DNA of 64,000 bases from Streptomyces sp. NBC_01306 (GCF_026340465.1 NZ_JAPEPC010000001.1:4388001-4452000), one strand, 5' to 3'; shown: positions 16,584 to 25,235, counted from the stretch's first letter. Translations and numbers: made by a program. Notes: a model not told the origin generated them from the letters alone.

Positions 16584-17648
16584 GTGAGCAGCAGTGGCCT
16601 CATCTACGCAGTCATCGTCGGGGCCTGGGCCGCCTACTTGGTGCCGATGTGGCTCCGCAGGCAGGACGAGCTGAACGAGGCCCGTCCGACGGAACGCTTC
16701 AGCACCGCCATCCGGCTGCTGTCCGGACGGGCGGGAATGGAGCGCCGGTACGCCAGGGAGCTTCAGGAGCGCGCAGCCGGTGAGGGCGTTCCCGACGATG
16801 CGGTGCCGGACAGTGCGACGGATTCCCCGAGTTCCGTCGACGTCCGGTCTTTCGCCATGTCCTCGGAGGACCCGGACGTGCCCGTGGCCCACCAGGAGCG
16901 GCCCGCTCCGAAGGCGCGCCGTGCCGGGCCCGCCGACGGCCCGGCCGCCGAGCGCGCCCGGCGCCTGAAGGTACTCGCGCGCCGCAGACGCACCACCGTG
17001 CTGCTCTTCATGGCGTTCACCCTCGGCGCGATCGTCGCCGCGGTCGGCGGTCTGGGGCTCCTCTGGGCGCCCGCCGCGCCCGCCGTGCTGCTGAGCACGT
17101 ACATCGTGTACCTGCGGACCCAGGAGCGGCGCCGCTTCGCCTTCACGATGGACCGGCGCAGGGCCGAGGCCGCCGCGCAGCGGCTGCGCGAGAACCGCCC
17201 CCGCCGCCCCGGCGCGGGCGCGGCCGACCAGCGCGCCGACACCGACGCGCGCCACCCCGAGCCCGAGCCCGCCCCGGCCGTCTCCGCACAGGAGGCCGGC
17301 CGCCGCGCCCTGGTCGAGCAGACGGACCACGCGGAGTGGGTCGACCAGCAGCGTGAGCGCGGCCGGGGCCGGGGCGACAGCTGGGAGCCCGTCCCGGTGC
17401 CGCTGCCGACGTACGTCACCGCCCCGGTCGCACCCCGCGCGCCGGGCAGTATCGACCTCGGCGCCCCTGACACCTGGAGCTCGGCCCGCTCGTCCAGCGT
17501 GCCCGAGCCGGCGTCCGACGAGACCCCGGACCCCGCCCCCGCCGATGACCGGAAGAACCCGGCGGCCCGGCGCCCCCGCGAGCGCGGGCGCACGCCGCTC
17601 TTCGACCAGTACGAGGACGAGGACCGGCCGCGCGCGGCCAATGAGTGA
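16584..17648 (+). CDS. glpR: GlpR-like membrane protein (receptor of the MoeA-like Glp)
   Basis: The 354-residue protein begins with a membrane helix (SSSGLIYAVIVGAWAAYLVPMW), has a hydrophilic segment ending in an Arg-rich stretch (ARRRRTTV), and then two more hydrophobic segments (LLFMAFTLGAIVAAVGG and WAPAAPAVLLSTYIVY). The last 150 residues are Pro/Arg/Glu-rich and disordered. The order and the proximity to a MoeA homologue match the actinobacterial family called gephyrin-like molybdotransferase receptor GlpR, which in corynebacteria anchors Glp at the division site. The assignment rests on this architecture and position. GTG 16584 is chosen because it leaves the first helix at the very N-terminus. 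Confidence 0.7.
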   Translation: MSSSGLIYAVIVGAWAAYLVPMWLRRQDELNEARPTERFSTAIRLLSGRAGMERRYARELQERAAGEGVPDDAVPDSATDSPSSVDVRSFAMSSEDPDVPVAHQERPAPKARRAGPADGPAAERARRLKVLARRRRTTVLLFMAFTLGAIVAAVGGLGLLWAPAAPAVLLSTYIVYLRTQERRRFAFTMDRRRAEAAAQRLRENRPRRPGAGAADQRADTDARHPEPEPAPAVSAQEAGRRALVEQTDHAEWVDQQRERGRGRGDSWEPVPVPLPTYVTAPVAPRAPGSIDLGAPDTWSSARSSSVPEPASDETPDPAPADDRKNPAARRPRERGRTPLFDQYEDEDRPRAANE

Positions 17649-17732
17649 CCGGCCGGGACCGGCCTCCGTGACCAGCGGGGGAGCGGATTTCCGAGCACCC
17701 CGGCCGGGGTGCTAAAGTTTCACTCGTTGCAA

Positions 17733-17806
17733 GGGCCTGTGGCGCAGTCTGGTAGCGCACCTCGTTCGCATCGAGGGGGTCTGGGGTTCAAATCCCCACA
17801 GGTCCA
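17733..17806 (+). tRNA. tRNA-Ala (anticodon CGC)
   Basis: The 74-nt cloverleaf has acceptor arm gggcctg/caggtcc, anticodon stem cctcg/cgagg with loop ttcgcat (anticodon CGC, reading GCG), and T-arm tgggg-ttcaaat-cccca. The acceptor contains the G3:U70 pair that identifies alanine tRNAs. The discriminator base is A and CCA is not encoded. A TAAAGT hexamer at 17713-17718 may be its -10 element. Confidence 0.93.
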
Positions 17807-17819
17807 CCGCAAGGACCGT

Positions 17820-17838
17820 CTCCGGGTTCATCCCGGAG
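17820..17838 (+). terminator. first hairpin after tRNA-Ala
   Basis: CTCCGGG pairs with CCCGGAG across a short loop, 14 bp after the tRNA end. Confidence 0.55.
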
Positions 17839-17846
17839 CGGTTCAT

Positions 17847-17885
17847 GAAATCCCGGTCAGACGGTTTCCGTCCGGCCGGGATTTC
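17847..17885 (+). terminator. strong hairpin after tRNA-Ala
   Basis: GAAATCCCGG at 17847-17856 pairs with CCGGGATTTC at 17876-17885, and CAGACGG/CCGTCCG extends the stem inward. It is followed by a T-containing stretch and most likely ends tRNA transcription. Confidence 0.75.
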
Positions 17886-18487
17886 GTCGTTTCCACGGCC
17901 CTGCGGTCGCAACGTTACGGCGGCATGAATTCGCCCCGCCGCTGGGGACCCGGTTCGCGACGGTGCGCGCACCTCGCCCGGCCTGGTGAAAAGCCGCTGC
18001 TCAGAGGCGATTTCACGGTGCGGCGGCGGTGCTGCCGCAGGCCCCGCGCAGACGCCGCTTCAACCGCTCCCGCGCACCGTCCGGCAGGCGGAGGGCCCTT
18101 GACGCGGACGGAAGGGCGCTGGAAATCTCCGGATCATGTTCGCGACGGCCGTTCCCGACGCGTGGCCCGCCCACGCCGCCCGCTCCGCTGTGCGGGCGGC
18201 GTGTCCGGACCGCTGTCGCTGTACCGCCGTCTGACCGGACGGCCCGGCCGCGTCGCCCCGTAGGCCCTCAAGGCCGTGGGCCCATCGCCCCGTAGGCCCG
18301 TAGTTCCGCAGGCCCCATGGCCCCAGGTGCCGGCTTCGCGGTCCGGCGGCCGCGATTCGCTCCCGACGCCACAGTCCCCGTACGGCTCTCTGCCCTGTGC
18401 CGCCCCGGCTCCGCCGCTCGGCCTTCCTATTACTTCCTCTCCAGGATCAATCACCGGATGATCTTGGCTTTCGAAGGGAATCCCGCC
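17886..18487. other. gene-free stretch of about 600 bp
   Basis: I see no convincing coding region here. It holds two ccccgtaggccc-type repeats at about 18255-18300 and, near 18420-18470, a less GC-rich segment that is the likely promoter region of the dioxygenase gene. Confidence 0.6.
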
Positions 18488-19531
18488 ATGTCATCGGCAA
18501 CCACCGCCGCTGCTTCCGCCTCCGCCACCGACAGGCCCGCCACCGAGAAGCCCCGCGCCGGGAAGTCCGGCGCGGATGAGGTCACCGTCCAGAAGCTCGG
18601 CGGCCGTATCGGCGCTGTCATCTCCGGGGTGCGCCTCGGAGGCGACCTCGACCCGGTGACCGTCACCGCTGTCCGGGACGCGCTGCTGGCCAACAAGGTC
18701 GTCTTCTTCCGTGGCCAGGACCACCTGGACGAGGACAGCCACGAGGCGTTCGGCCGGCTCCTCGGCACCCCGGTCGCACACCCCACCGTCCCGTCCGCCG
18801 ACGGGCGCTACTCGCTCGGCATCGACTCCGACCACGGCGGCCGGGCCAACCAGTGGCACACCGACGTCACCTTCGTCCCCGCCTACCCGGCCTTCTCGAT
18901 CCTGCGTGCTGTCGTCATCCCGCCCTACGGCGGCAACACCCTGTGGGCCAGCACCGCGGCGGCCTACGCCGGGCTTCCCGAGCCGCTGCGCGCCCTCGCC
19001 GACACGCTGCGCGCGGTCCACTCCAACGACTACGACTATGTGGCCGTGCGCCCCAACGCCCGGCCCGAGGCACTCGCCCAGTACCGGAAGGTGTTCACAT
19101 CGACGAAGTTCCTCACCGAGCACCCGGTGGTGCGCGTCCACCCCGAGACCGGCGAACGCGTGCTGCTCCTCGGCAACTTCGTGCAGCGCATCAGTGGTCT
19201 GACCGGCCGCGACTCCCGCGCCCTCGTCGACCTGTTCCAGTCGCACATCGAGCGTCCGGAGAACACCGTGCGCTGGCAGTGGCAGACCGGTGACGTCGCC
19301 ATCTGGGACAACCGCGCCACCCAGCACTACGGGGTCGACGACTCCGACGAGCACACGCGCAAGCTCCGCCGCGTCACCATCGACGGGGACGTCCCGGTCG
19401 GTGTCGACGGCCGCCCGTCGACCCTCATCAGCCCCGAGGAGGTGCCCGACCCGGCCTTCGGTATCGCATCAGGCGCATCAGGTGTATCAGGCGCATCCGG
19501 CACCCGGGTGCCGGAGACGGCCGGCGCATGA
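18488..19531 (+). CDS. TauD/TfdA-type Fe(II)/2-oxoglutarate dioxygenase
   Basis: The 347-residue enzyme has the iron ligands His124-x-Asp126 (NQWHTDVTF) and His280 (NRATQHYGVDD), with the 2-oxoglutarate-binding Arg near residue 294. Family members oxidise taurine, alkylsulfates or aryloxyalkanoates, releasing sulfite or a phenol. The GGNTLWAST and WDNRATQHYG elements resemble alkylsulfatase/taurine types, so sulfur scavenging is likely. ATG 18488 has GAAGGGA upstream; an in-frame ATG at 18458 is less well served. The C-terminus ends with a GASGVSGASG repeat coded by 9-bp units. No sulfonate transporter adjoins it. Confidence 0.82.
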   Translation: MSSATTAAASASATDRPATEKPRAGKSGADEVTVQKLGGRIGAVISGVRLGGDLDPVTVTAVRDALLANKVVFFRGQDHLDEDSHEAFGRLLGTPVAHPTVPSADGRYSLGIDSDHGGRANQWHTDVTFVPAYPAFSILRAVVIPPYGGNTLWASTAAAYAGLPEPLRALADTLRAVHSNDYDYVAVRPNARPEALAQYRKVFTSTKFLTEHPVVRVHPETGERVLLLGNFVQRISGLTGRDSRALVDLFQSHIERPENTVRWQWQTGDVAIWDNRATQHYGVDDSDEHTRKLRRVTIDGDVPVGVDGRPSTLISPEEVPDPAFGIASGASGVSGASGTRVPETAGA

Positions 19532-19921
19532 GCGGCTCCGCCGGGCGACCCCGCAGGTGATCGGGGGCGAAGGGGCGGGGGGTACGGGCTCGCGTCACTG
19601 CCCGAGCCCGTACTCCACAGCCGGCCGACGTCCGAGGCGCAGTCGCCCACGATTCGGCCTTCGCCCAGTGGATCCAGCCGTACGTTCTCTCCGGTGAACT
19701 CGCCCCGCTCCCAACGGCGTTGATAGAGTCGCTCGCTCTCGGCCCGGTCGTCGGTGTCGCCCGCCGCCGGCTCGCGGTACCGACGACGTCGATCTCGGCG
19801 AGGCCGCCCGGATCCTTCCGGAGCGGTATCTGGCTGTCGCCGGCCCCGTGACACGGGCCCCCGGCAGTCCCGGACCCCTGATACGTGCCCTCCACCGGGA
19901 GAGCCACGAGGAGAGCGCGCT
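19532..19921. other. intergenic stretch without an intact gene
   Basis: No intact gene is visible in these 390 bp. A protein-like minus-strand reading with a frame change is described separately. The ribosome-binding site of the next gene (gaggagag) lies at about 19905. Confidence 0.5.
19605..19850 (-). pseudogene. possible remnant of a minus-strand gene
   Basis: Reading leftward from about 19850, one frame gives PLRKDPGGLAEIDVVGT and then, one frame over, GDTDDRAESERLYQRRWERG followed by EFTGENVRLDPLGEGRIVGD and ASDVGRLWSTGSGSD. The composition is balanced and acidic/basic like a real protein tail, and about 80 percent of third positions are G or C. There is no start codon with a ribosome-binding site and no stop at a sensible place. 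I take it as the possible C-terminal remnant of an unidentified gene. Confidence 0.35.
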
Positions 19922-20824
19922 GTGCGCCGCACCATCGCCACCCAGCCCTTCGATGTGGAAGCGCTGCTGCCGGAGTTGGCCGGGCTCGCCCGGGGGACCA
20001 CGCTGCTGTATCCGAGGCGCGGTGAACCGGGCGTCCACGACAGCTCCGTCGGCGGTCCCCTGCTCTGGCCGGCCGCCGAGCCGTGGCCGCGCTGTGCGGA
20101 TCCCGGGCACTGGAAGCCGCTGCGCACCCCGACCGAGGTCGTCGGGCCCGACCCCGTGGCGATGGTGCCGGTCGTGCAGCTGTACGCACGCGACGTGCCC
20201 GAACTGCCCTTTCCCGAGGGCCGGGACCTGCTCCAGGTGACGTGGTGCGCACTGATCCACGACGACGGGCCCGCGACCGTACGGCCGAAGCTGTACTGGC
20301 GCAGCGAGCGGGAGACCGTCACGGGCGGGGTGCTCGCAGACCGGCCGCTGCCGTACGAGTGCGACGAGGAGTTCACGCCCCGTCCCTGCACGGTGAGTCC
20401 GACGCGCGTGGTCGAGTACCCGAACTCCGACCTGCCGGCGGCTCTCGCGGCCGAACTTGGCGGACGGTTCGACCAGATCGAGGAGGAACTCGGCTGCTCG
20501 TACTACGACGTGGCCACCGTCCTGCAGACGAAGGTCGCCGGATACCCGTGCTGGACCCGGCGGCCCGCCTGGCCCCGGTGTTCCTGCGGCCGGCGGATGG
20601 AGCACCTGCTCAGCATCACGGCATCGGAACCGGCGGGCGGGCGCTGGCTGCCGCTCGACGAGCACCGGCCCGGCAGCCGCGAGCCGTTCCTGCGGTCGGA
20701 CGCCGACCCGGCCGTCGTGGACGACATCGGGCACCACATGGTGATGGGGGGCCTCGGCGGTGTGTACCTCTTCGTCTGTACGGCCTGCCCCGGGATGCCG
20801 TACGCCCACCGCTACGACTGCTGA
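19922..20824 (+). CDS. uncharacterised cysteine-containing protein
   Basis: The 300-residue product starts at GTG 19922 behind GAGGAGAG. It contains TTLLYPRRGEPGVHDSSVGG and VPVVQLYARDVPELPFPEG, features recalling DUF1963-type proteins, then a cysteine-rich stretch with WPRCSCGRRMEHLLSI and a final VYLFVCTACPGMPYAHRYDC. The two CxC/CxxC pairs suggest metal binding. No membrane helix or signal peptide is present. I do not know its function. Confidence 0.65.
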   Translation: MRRTIATQPFDVEALLPELAGLARGTTLLYPRRGEPGVHDSSVGGPLLWPAAEPWPRCADPGHWKPLRTPTEVVGPDPVAMVPVVQLYARDVPELPFPEGRDLLQVTWCALIHDDGPATVRPKLYWRSERETVTGGVLADRPLPYECDEEFTPRPCTVSPTRVVEYPNSDLPAALAAELGGRFDQIEEELGCSYYDVATVLQTKVAGYPCWTRRPAWPRCSCGRRMEHLLSITASEPAGGRWLPLDEHRPGSREPFLRSDADPAVVDDIGHHMVMGGLGGVYLFVCTACPGMPYAHRYDC

Positions 20825-20902
20825 CGGGGCGCGCCGCCGGGCGGCCCCGACTACCGTGGGGGCCCAGTGAGCCCAGCGATTCGAACATCCGAGGAGCGTT
20901 CC

Positions 20903-21718
20903 GTGACCGCCGGCAGTGACAGACCCCTGAGTGACACGCCCCTGACCGACAGGCCTCTGGTCGACACCAGCAGACCCCACCCGGCGCGCGTCTACGACTG
21001 GCTCCTGGGCGGCAAGGACAACTACCCGGTCGATCAGCAGGTCGGCGAGAAGCTGCCGCCGGAGGCGCGCGCCAACGCGGCGCGGAACCGGGCCTTCATG
21101 CACCGTGCGGCGGCCTGGCTGGCGGGGAACGGCGTGGACCAGTTCCTCGACGTCGGTACGGGCATCCCGACCGCGCCCAACCTGCACCAGGTGGTCCAGA
21201 CGATCACGCCCACCGCCCGGGTCGTCTACGCGGACAACGACCCGATCGTGCTGCGCCACGCGGAGGCCCTGCTGATCAGCAGCCCGGAGGGTGCCACCGA
21301 CTACATCCACGCCGATGTGCGCGAGCCGGAGCTGATTCTCGACCGCGCCCGTGAACTGCTGGACTTCGAGCGGCCGGTCGCCCTGTCGCTCATCGCGCTG
21401 ATGCACTTCCTGCCCGACGACCAGGATCCGTACGGCATCACCCGCACCCTGGTGGACGCGCTGCCGTCCGGCAGCTGTCTGGCCCTCTCGCACGGTACGG
21501 CGGACCAGCATCCGGAGCTGGAGGACGAGACCAGGACGGCGTACCGCAAGGGCGCCATCTCGCTGCGGATGCGCACCCGGGAGGAGGTCGAGCCGTTCTT
21601 CGACGGGCTCGATCTCGTCGCGCCGGGGCTGGTGACCGCGACCGAGTGGTACCAGGACGGGCCCGCGCCGGAGAAGGAGCGGAGCGGGTTCTACGTGGGG
21701 GTCGCCCGGAAGCGCTGA
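20903..21718 (+). CDS. SAM-dependent methyltransferase (DUF574 type)
   Basis: The 271-residue protein matches a streptomycete-expanded family: HPARVYDWLLGGKDNYPVD, RNRAFMHRAAAWLA, FLDVGTGIPTAPNLHQV (SAM-binding loop), RVVYADNDPIVLRHAEALL and a late GLVTATEWYQDG. Substrates are unknown. GTG 20903 has GAGGAG six bases upstream, better than the in-frame GTG 20867. The following GNAT gene is convergent with 33 bp between the ends. Confidence 0.85.
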   Translation: MTAGSDRPLSDTPLTDRPLVDTSRPHPARVYDWLLGGKDNYPVDQQVGEKLPPEARANAARNRAFMHRAAAWLAGNGVDQFLDVGTGIPTAPNLHQVVQTITPTARVVYADNDPIVLRHAEALLISSPEGATDYIHADVREPELILDRARELLDFERPVALSLIALMHFLPDDQDPYGITRTLVDALPSGSCLALSHGTADQHPELEDETRTAYRKGAISLRMRTREEVEPFFDGLDLVAPGLVTATEWYQDGPAPEKERSGFYVGVARKR

Positions 21719-21751
21719 GCTACCGGCGGCGGCGCTGTGCGGGGGCGCGGG

Positions 21752-22246
21752 TCACCCGGCGGGCGGGGTGAGCGGCTTCGCGAAGCAGCGGCTGGTCTCG
21801 TACTCCCGGTAGTGGCCGAACTTCGAGCAGGGCGCGTAGCCGCTCGATGTGTACAGCGCTATCGCCTCGGGCTGCCGGTTGCCGGTCTCCAGCACCATGC
21901 GGGTCCGGCCCGCCGCACGGGCGCTCTCCTCCAGGGCGGCGAGGATCCGGCGGGCCAGACCCAGCCCGCGCGCCTCGCGGACCACGTACATCCGCTTCAG
22001 CTCGGCGTCTCCCGCCGAGTACCCCTGATCCCCGGCCTCGTCCTGGTTCCGCCAGCCGCCGGTGGCCACCGGACTGTCGTTCTCGTCGTACGCCAGGAGG
22101 TAGAGCCCGGCGGGCGGGTCGAACATCGTGGCGTCGAGCGGGGTGATGTCGCCGTCGTCGCCGTAGCGCTCGACGTATTCGAGCTGGACCTGGTCGTTGA
22201 GCTTGACCGCGTCGGGGTGGTCGTAACGGACCGGTCGTATATTCAT
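21752..22246 (-). CDS. GNAT N-acetyltransferase
   Basis: The 164-residue protein has the GNAT pattern: ELKRMYVVREARGLGLARRI for the acetyl-CoA loop, then RMVLETGNRQPEAIALYTSS and GYAPC. The substrate is unknown. ATG 22246 is preceded by TACTAT ending 7 nt upstream and has no ribosome-binding site; an in-frame ATG at 22255 lies inside that hexamer. It is divergent from xthA, and both genes appear leaderless. Confidence 0.82.
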   Translation of the reverse strand: MNIRPVRYDHPDAVKLNDQVQLEYVERYGDDGDITPLDATMFDPPAGLYLLAYDENDSPVATGGWRNQDEAGDQGYSAGDAELKRMYVVREARGLGLARRILAALEESARAAGRTRMVLETGNRQPEAIALYTSSGYAPCSKFGHYREYETSRCFAKPLTPPAG

Positions 22247-22253
22247 GCATTGC

Positions 22254-22259
22254 ATAGTA
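22254..22259 (-). promoter_or_regulatory. -10 hexamer TACTAT of the GNAT gene, leaderless
   Basis: On the minus strand TACTAT is followed by GCAATGC and then ATG 22246. Confidence 0.5.
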
Positions 22260-22318
22260 CATCTATGCGGCAATCGGAGTCGGGGACCGGAGGCCAGGGG
22301 TCAGGGACCGGAGGCCGG

Positions 22319-22324
22319 TAAAGT
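22319..22324 (+). promoter_or_regulatory. -10 hexamer TAAAGT of xthA, leaderless
   Basis: TAAAGT is followed by six bases and ATG 22331, with no ribosome-binding site. Confidence 0.5.
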
Positions 22325-22330
22325 GCCCTG

Positions 22331-23134
22331 ATGCTCACTGTGACAACCGTAAACGTGAACGGGCTGCGCGCCGCCGCCAAGAAGGGCTTCGTGGAGTGGC
22401 TGGCGGGGACCGACGCCGATGTGATCTGCCTCCAGGAGGTACGGGCCGAGCCCCAGCAGCTGACCGATGAGGTCCGCGAGCCGGAGGGCTGGTTCACCGT
22501 GCACGCCCCGGCGGCCGCCAAGGGGCGCGCGGGTGTCTCGCTGTACTCCCGGCGTGAGCCGGAGCGGGTGCAGATCGGATTCGGCAGCGCGGAGTTCGAC
22601 GGCAGCGGGCGGTACGCCGAGATCGACCTCCCCGGTGTGACGGTCGCAAGCCTGTATCTGCCGTCGGGCGAGGTCGGCACGGAGCGGCAGGACGAGAAGC
22701 TGCGGTTCATGGCGGAGTTCCTGCCGTACCTCCAGGGGCTCAGGAAGCGGGCGGCGGCCGACGGCCGGGAGGTCGTGGTCTGCGGCGACTGGAACATCGC
22801 CCACCAGGAGGCCGACCTCAAGAACTGGAAGGGCAACAAGAAGAACTCCGGCTTCCTGCCCGAGGAGCGGGAGTGGCTGACGAGTGTCTTCGCCGGGGAC
22901 GGCGCGGCCTACGTCGACGTGGTGCGCGGGCTGCACCCGGATGTGGAGGGCCCCTACTCGTGGTGGTCCTACCGGGGACGGGCCTTCGACAATGACTCCG
23001 GCTGGCGCATCGACTATCAGGTGGCGACCCCGGGGCTGGCCGCGAAGGCGGTCAAGGCGTGGGTCGAGCGGGCCGCCACGCACGACGAGCGGTGGAGCGA
23101 CCACGCGCCGGTGACGGCGGTGTACGAGCTGTAG
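22331..23134 (+). CDS. xthA: exodeoxyribonuclease III
   Basis: The 267-residue AP endonuclease / 3'-5' exonuclease acts in base-excision repair. The family motifs are VTTVNVNGLRAAAKKGFVEW, VICLQEVRAE (catalytic Glu), SLYLPSGEVG, VVCGDWNIAHQEADL (Asp and Asn of the active site), WWSYRGRAFDNDSGWRIDY and WSDHAPV (Asp-His pair). Length is typical. It is convergent with the RTX-like gene and separated from it by GC-rich hairpins. Confidence 0.93.
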   Translation: MLTVTTVNVNGLRAAAKKGFVEWLAGTDADVICLQEVRAEPQQLTDEVREPEGWFTVHAPAAAKGRAGVSLYSRREPERVQIGFGSAEFDGSGRYAEIDLPGVTVASLYLPSGEVGTERQDEKLRFMAEFLPYLQGLRKRAAADGREVVVCGDWNIAHQEADLKNWKGNKKNSGFLPEEREWLTSVFAGDGAAYVDVVRGLHPDVEGPYSWWSYRGRAFDNDSGWRIDYQVATPGLAAKAVKAWVERAATHDERWSDHAPVTAVYEL

Positions 23135-23160
23135 GGCGCGGCGGCGACGGCCCCGCCCGG

Positions 23161-23178
23161 CTGCCGACGGAACGGCAG
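23161..23178. terminator. hairpin between xthA and the RTX-like gene
   Basis: CTGCCG pairs with CGGCAG around a 6-nt loop, followed by a palindromic GGGCCCGGGCC-type block. Confidence 0.45.
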
Positions 23179-23230
23179 ACGGGACGGGGCCGGGCCCGGG
23201 CCGGGCCCCCTCGGCCCGACGGGGCGGGGC

Positions 23231-24208
23231 TCAGTCCTGGTGGACGACGTTCGTACCGGGGCCGCCCGAGAGTGTGTCCTTGCCGGGGCCGCCGTACAGC
23301 TCGTCGTTGCCGCTGTTGCCGTACAGGGTGTCGTCCCCGCTTTCGCCGTACAGGATGTCGTCACCCTTGCCGCCGTACAGGAAGTCGTTCCCCGTACCGC
23401 CGTAGAGCCGGTCGTTGCCGTCGTCGCCGGAGAGGTTCTGGTCGCCCGCGCCGCCGTGGATCACGTCGTCGCCTGCGCCGCCGGTCACGGAGCTCCCGTC
23501 GCCGTCCGCGTAGATCGTGTCGTCGTCCGCGCCGCCCTGCACGACGGCCCCGCCGCCCGCGGCGTGCACCGTGTCGGCGCCGTCGCCGCCGAGTGCCACC
23601 GCGTCGGTGCCCACCGTGAGGTCGTCGTCGCCCGTGCCGCCGATGACCGAGTTGCCGTCGACGTCACCGGTGTCGGTCACTCTGTCCGCGCCTGCGCCGA
23701 GGTCGACCGAGGCGAAGTTGTAGGTCTGGCTGGTGGCGTTGTCGTAGGTGAGGACATCGTTGCCGTCACCGAGTTCGATCCGCAGGCTCGCGTACGGGTC
23801 CTGGCTGTCCACCGTGCTGACCGTGCAGCGGACCTTCGTCCGGTCCGCGCTGTCCGGGTACGCGCATCCGGCCCCGGCGTCGATCGGGACGGTGTCGTCG
23901 ATGACGTAGGCGATATCAGCGGAGCCGTCGGCCTTCGACGCGGTGACGGCCGCCTGGTTGGTCTGGCCCGCTGCGGCGGTGTAGCGGATGGTCCGCCCGG
24001 TGTCGTCGAGTCCGGCGCTCGCCGCCGGGGTGGCGGCGCCGGCCGGGCCGGTGAGGAGGAGGGGAGCGGTGAGGCCGGCGCCGATGGCCAGCGTCAGGGC
24101 CGATACGGCGCGTACCGTCCGGCGGCGGGTGAGGCGGGTGAGGTGGCTGGGTCGGGTGGGCTGGGTGAACTGAGCGGGCTGGGTGAACTGAGCGGGCTGG
24201 GTGGGCAC
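23231..24208 (-). CDS. secreted RTX-like calcium-binding repeat protein
   Basis: GTG 24208 has GGAGG seven bases upstream. The 325-residue product has an N-terminus with a duplicated AQFTQP unit, an Arg-rich stretch and a Sec signal sequence (VSALTLAIGAGLTAPLLL) ending near GPAGAAT. The mature first half is non-repetitive, rich in Asp, with a pair of cysteines. The second half holds about nine RTX nonapeptides of the GGxGxDxLY type, which form a calcium-bound beta-roll. Gram-negative RTX proteins leave by type I secretion; this one has a Sec signal instead. Function is unknown; adhesion or surface attachment are possibilities. Confidence 0.82.
   Translation of the reverse strand: MPTQPAQFTQPAQFTQPTRPSHLTRLTRRRTVRAVSALTLAIGAGLTAPLLLTGPAGAATPAASAGLDDTGRTIRYTAAAGQTNQAAVTASKADGSADIAYVIDDTVPIDAGAGCAYPDSADRTKVRCTVSTVDSQDPYASLRIELGDGNDVLTYDNATSQTYNFASVDLGAGADRVTDTGDVDGNSVIGGTGDDDLTVGTDAVALGGDGADTVHAAGGGAVVQGGADDDTIYADGDGSSVTGGAGDDVIHGGAGDQNLSGDDGNDRLYGGTGNDFLYGGKGDDILYGESGDDTLYGNSGNDELYGGPGKDTLSGGPGTNVVHQD
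24161..24196 (-). repeat. 18-bp tandem repeat, two perfect copies
   Basis: Two copies of ctgggtgaactgagcggg encode the repeated AQFTQP segment in front of the signal peptide, with a partial third copy. Confidence 0.85.
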
Positions 24209-24406
24209 TTCGTGGCCTCCGTGCGCGGTGGGTGGTTCTGGCGTCCCACAGGTGACGGGTTGGGCTGCCCGGTGGTTGCCCTGCGCGGAGGAGGCCCGTT
24301 CGGCCGCGCGTATGCCATCTGGCCTGCGGTGATGGGGAGTTGGATCGCGGCCGTACAGCTGGTCGTCGGACACTCGTCGACGAGAGTTCATGCCGGGTAA
24401 CGGCGG

Positions 24407-25105
24407 CTACTCCGCCTCCGGGTCGCTCTTCTCCGCCCGTATCCGCCGGTCCACCGACATCGAGAGCTCCGCCTCCACCACGTCCTTCGCCAGTGGCCGC
24501 ACCCGTTCCATCGCGCTCGCGAAGTCCTCGTCCTTCAGATGGGTGTGGACCAGGGTGGAGAAGAGCTCCGTGAGGGCTTCGGTGTGCTTGCGGACCTCGT
24601 GGCCCGCCGCCAGGACCGAGGCCAGCGGGACGCCCTGGCGTACCAGGGCCGCCGATACGTCCAGCAGGCGGCGGCTGATGTGGATGATGTCGTCGCCGTC
24701 CGTGGCGAGATAACCGAGGTCCAGGGCGGATGCCAGGTTCTCCGCCGTGACCTCGCCCTCGAAGTAGTCCGCGAGCTGCTCCGGAGTGAGCCGGACCGGC
24801 TCCTCCTCCGTCCAGGCCGGCGGCTCGGTGGCGGCCAGGCCCAGCAACTGGCCGACGTCCCGGCCGCTCTCGAAGGCGGTGGCGAGATCCGCGATGCCGC
24901 TGAGTGTGTGGCCGCGCTCCAGCAGGGCCGAGATCGTGCGCAGCCGGGCCAGGTGGTGCTCGTCGTACCAGGCGATGCGGCCCTCGCGGCGCGGTGGCGG
25001 GATCAGCTTGCGTTCGCGGTAGAAGCGCAGGGTGCGCACGGTGATCCCGGCCGCTTCGGCCAGCTCCTCCATGCGGTACTCGCGCCCCGTTCTTTCCTCT
25101 GCCAC
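24407..25105 (-). CDS. MerR-family transcriptional regulator
   Basis: The 232-residue protein has a MerR winged helix: YRMEELAEAAGITVRTLRFY, ERKLIPPPRREGRIAWYDEH and LARLRTISALLERGHTLSGI. The rest is an unusually long helical C-terminal part with no obvious metal-binding cysteines, so it probably senses an organic ligand or a partner. GTG 25105 is the first good start. It is divergent from the Baeyer-Villiger operon across 130 bp that hold a perfect palindrome, so it is a candidate regulator of that operon. Confidence 0.82.
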   Translation of the reverse strand: MAEERTGREYRMEELAEAAGITVRTLRFYRERKLIPPPRREGRIAWYDEHHLARLRTISALLERGHTLSGIADLATAFESGRDVGQLLGLAATEPPAWTEEEPVRLTPEQLADYFEGEVTAENLASALDLGYLATDGDDIIHISRRLLDVSAALVRQGVPLASVLAAGHEVRKHTEALTELFSTLVHTHLKDEDFASAMERVRPLAKDVVEAELSMSVDRRIRAEKSDPEAE

Positions 25106-25189
25106 GGCGGAAGCCTATGCGGTACCGGCGCGAACTTTCCTGGGCCTGCCCCCTACCCATGAGTACGAAGCTGCTCTACTCTCCAACAG

Positions 25190-25207
25190 TGCCAGTGATT
25201 ACTGGCA
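25190..25207. promoter_or_regulatory. palindromic operator TGCCAGT-N4-ACTGGCA
   Basis: A perfect 7-4-7 inverted repeat lies between the divergent MerR gene and the monooxygenase operon, 29 bp before the monooxygenase start. The shape suits a dimeric regulator. Confidence 0.6.
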
Positions 25208-25235
25208 GAGTCAGGGCACTGCGGGAGGCGGCAGC

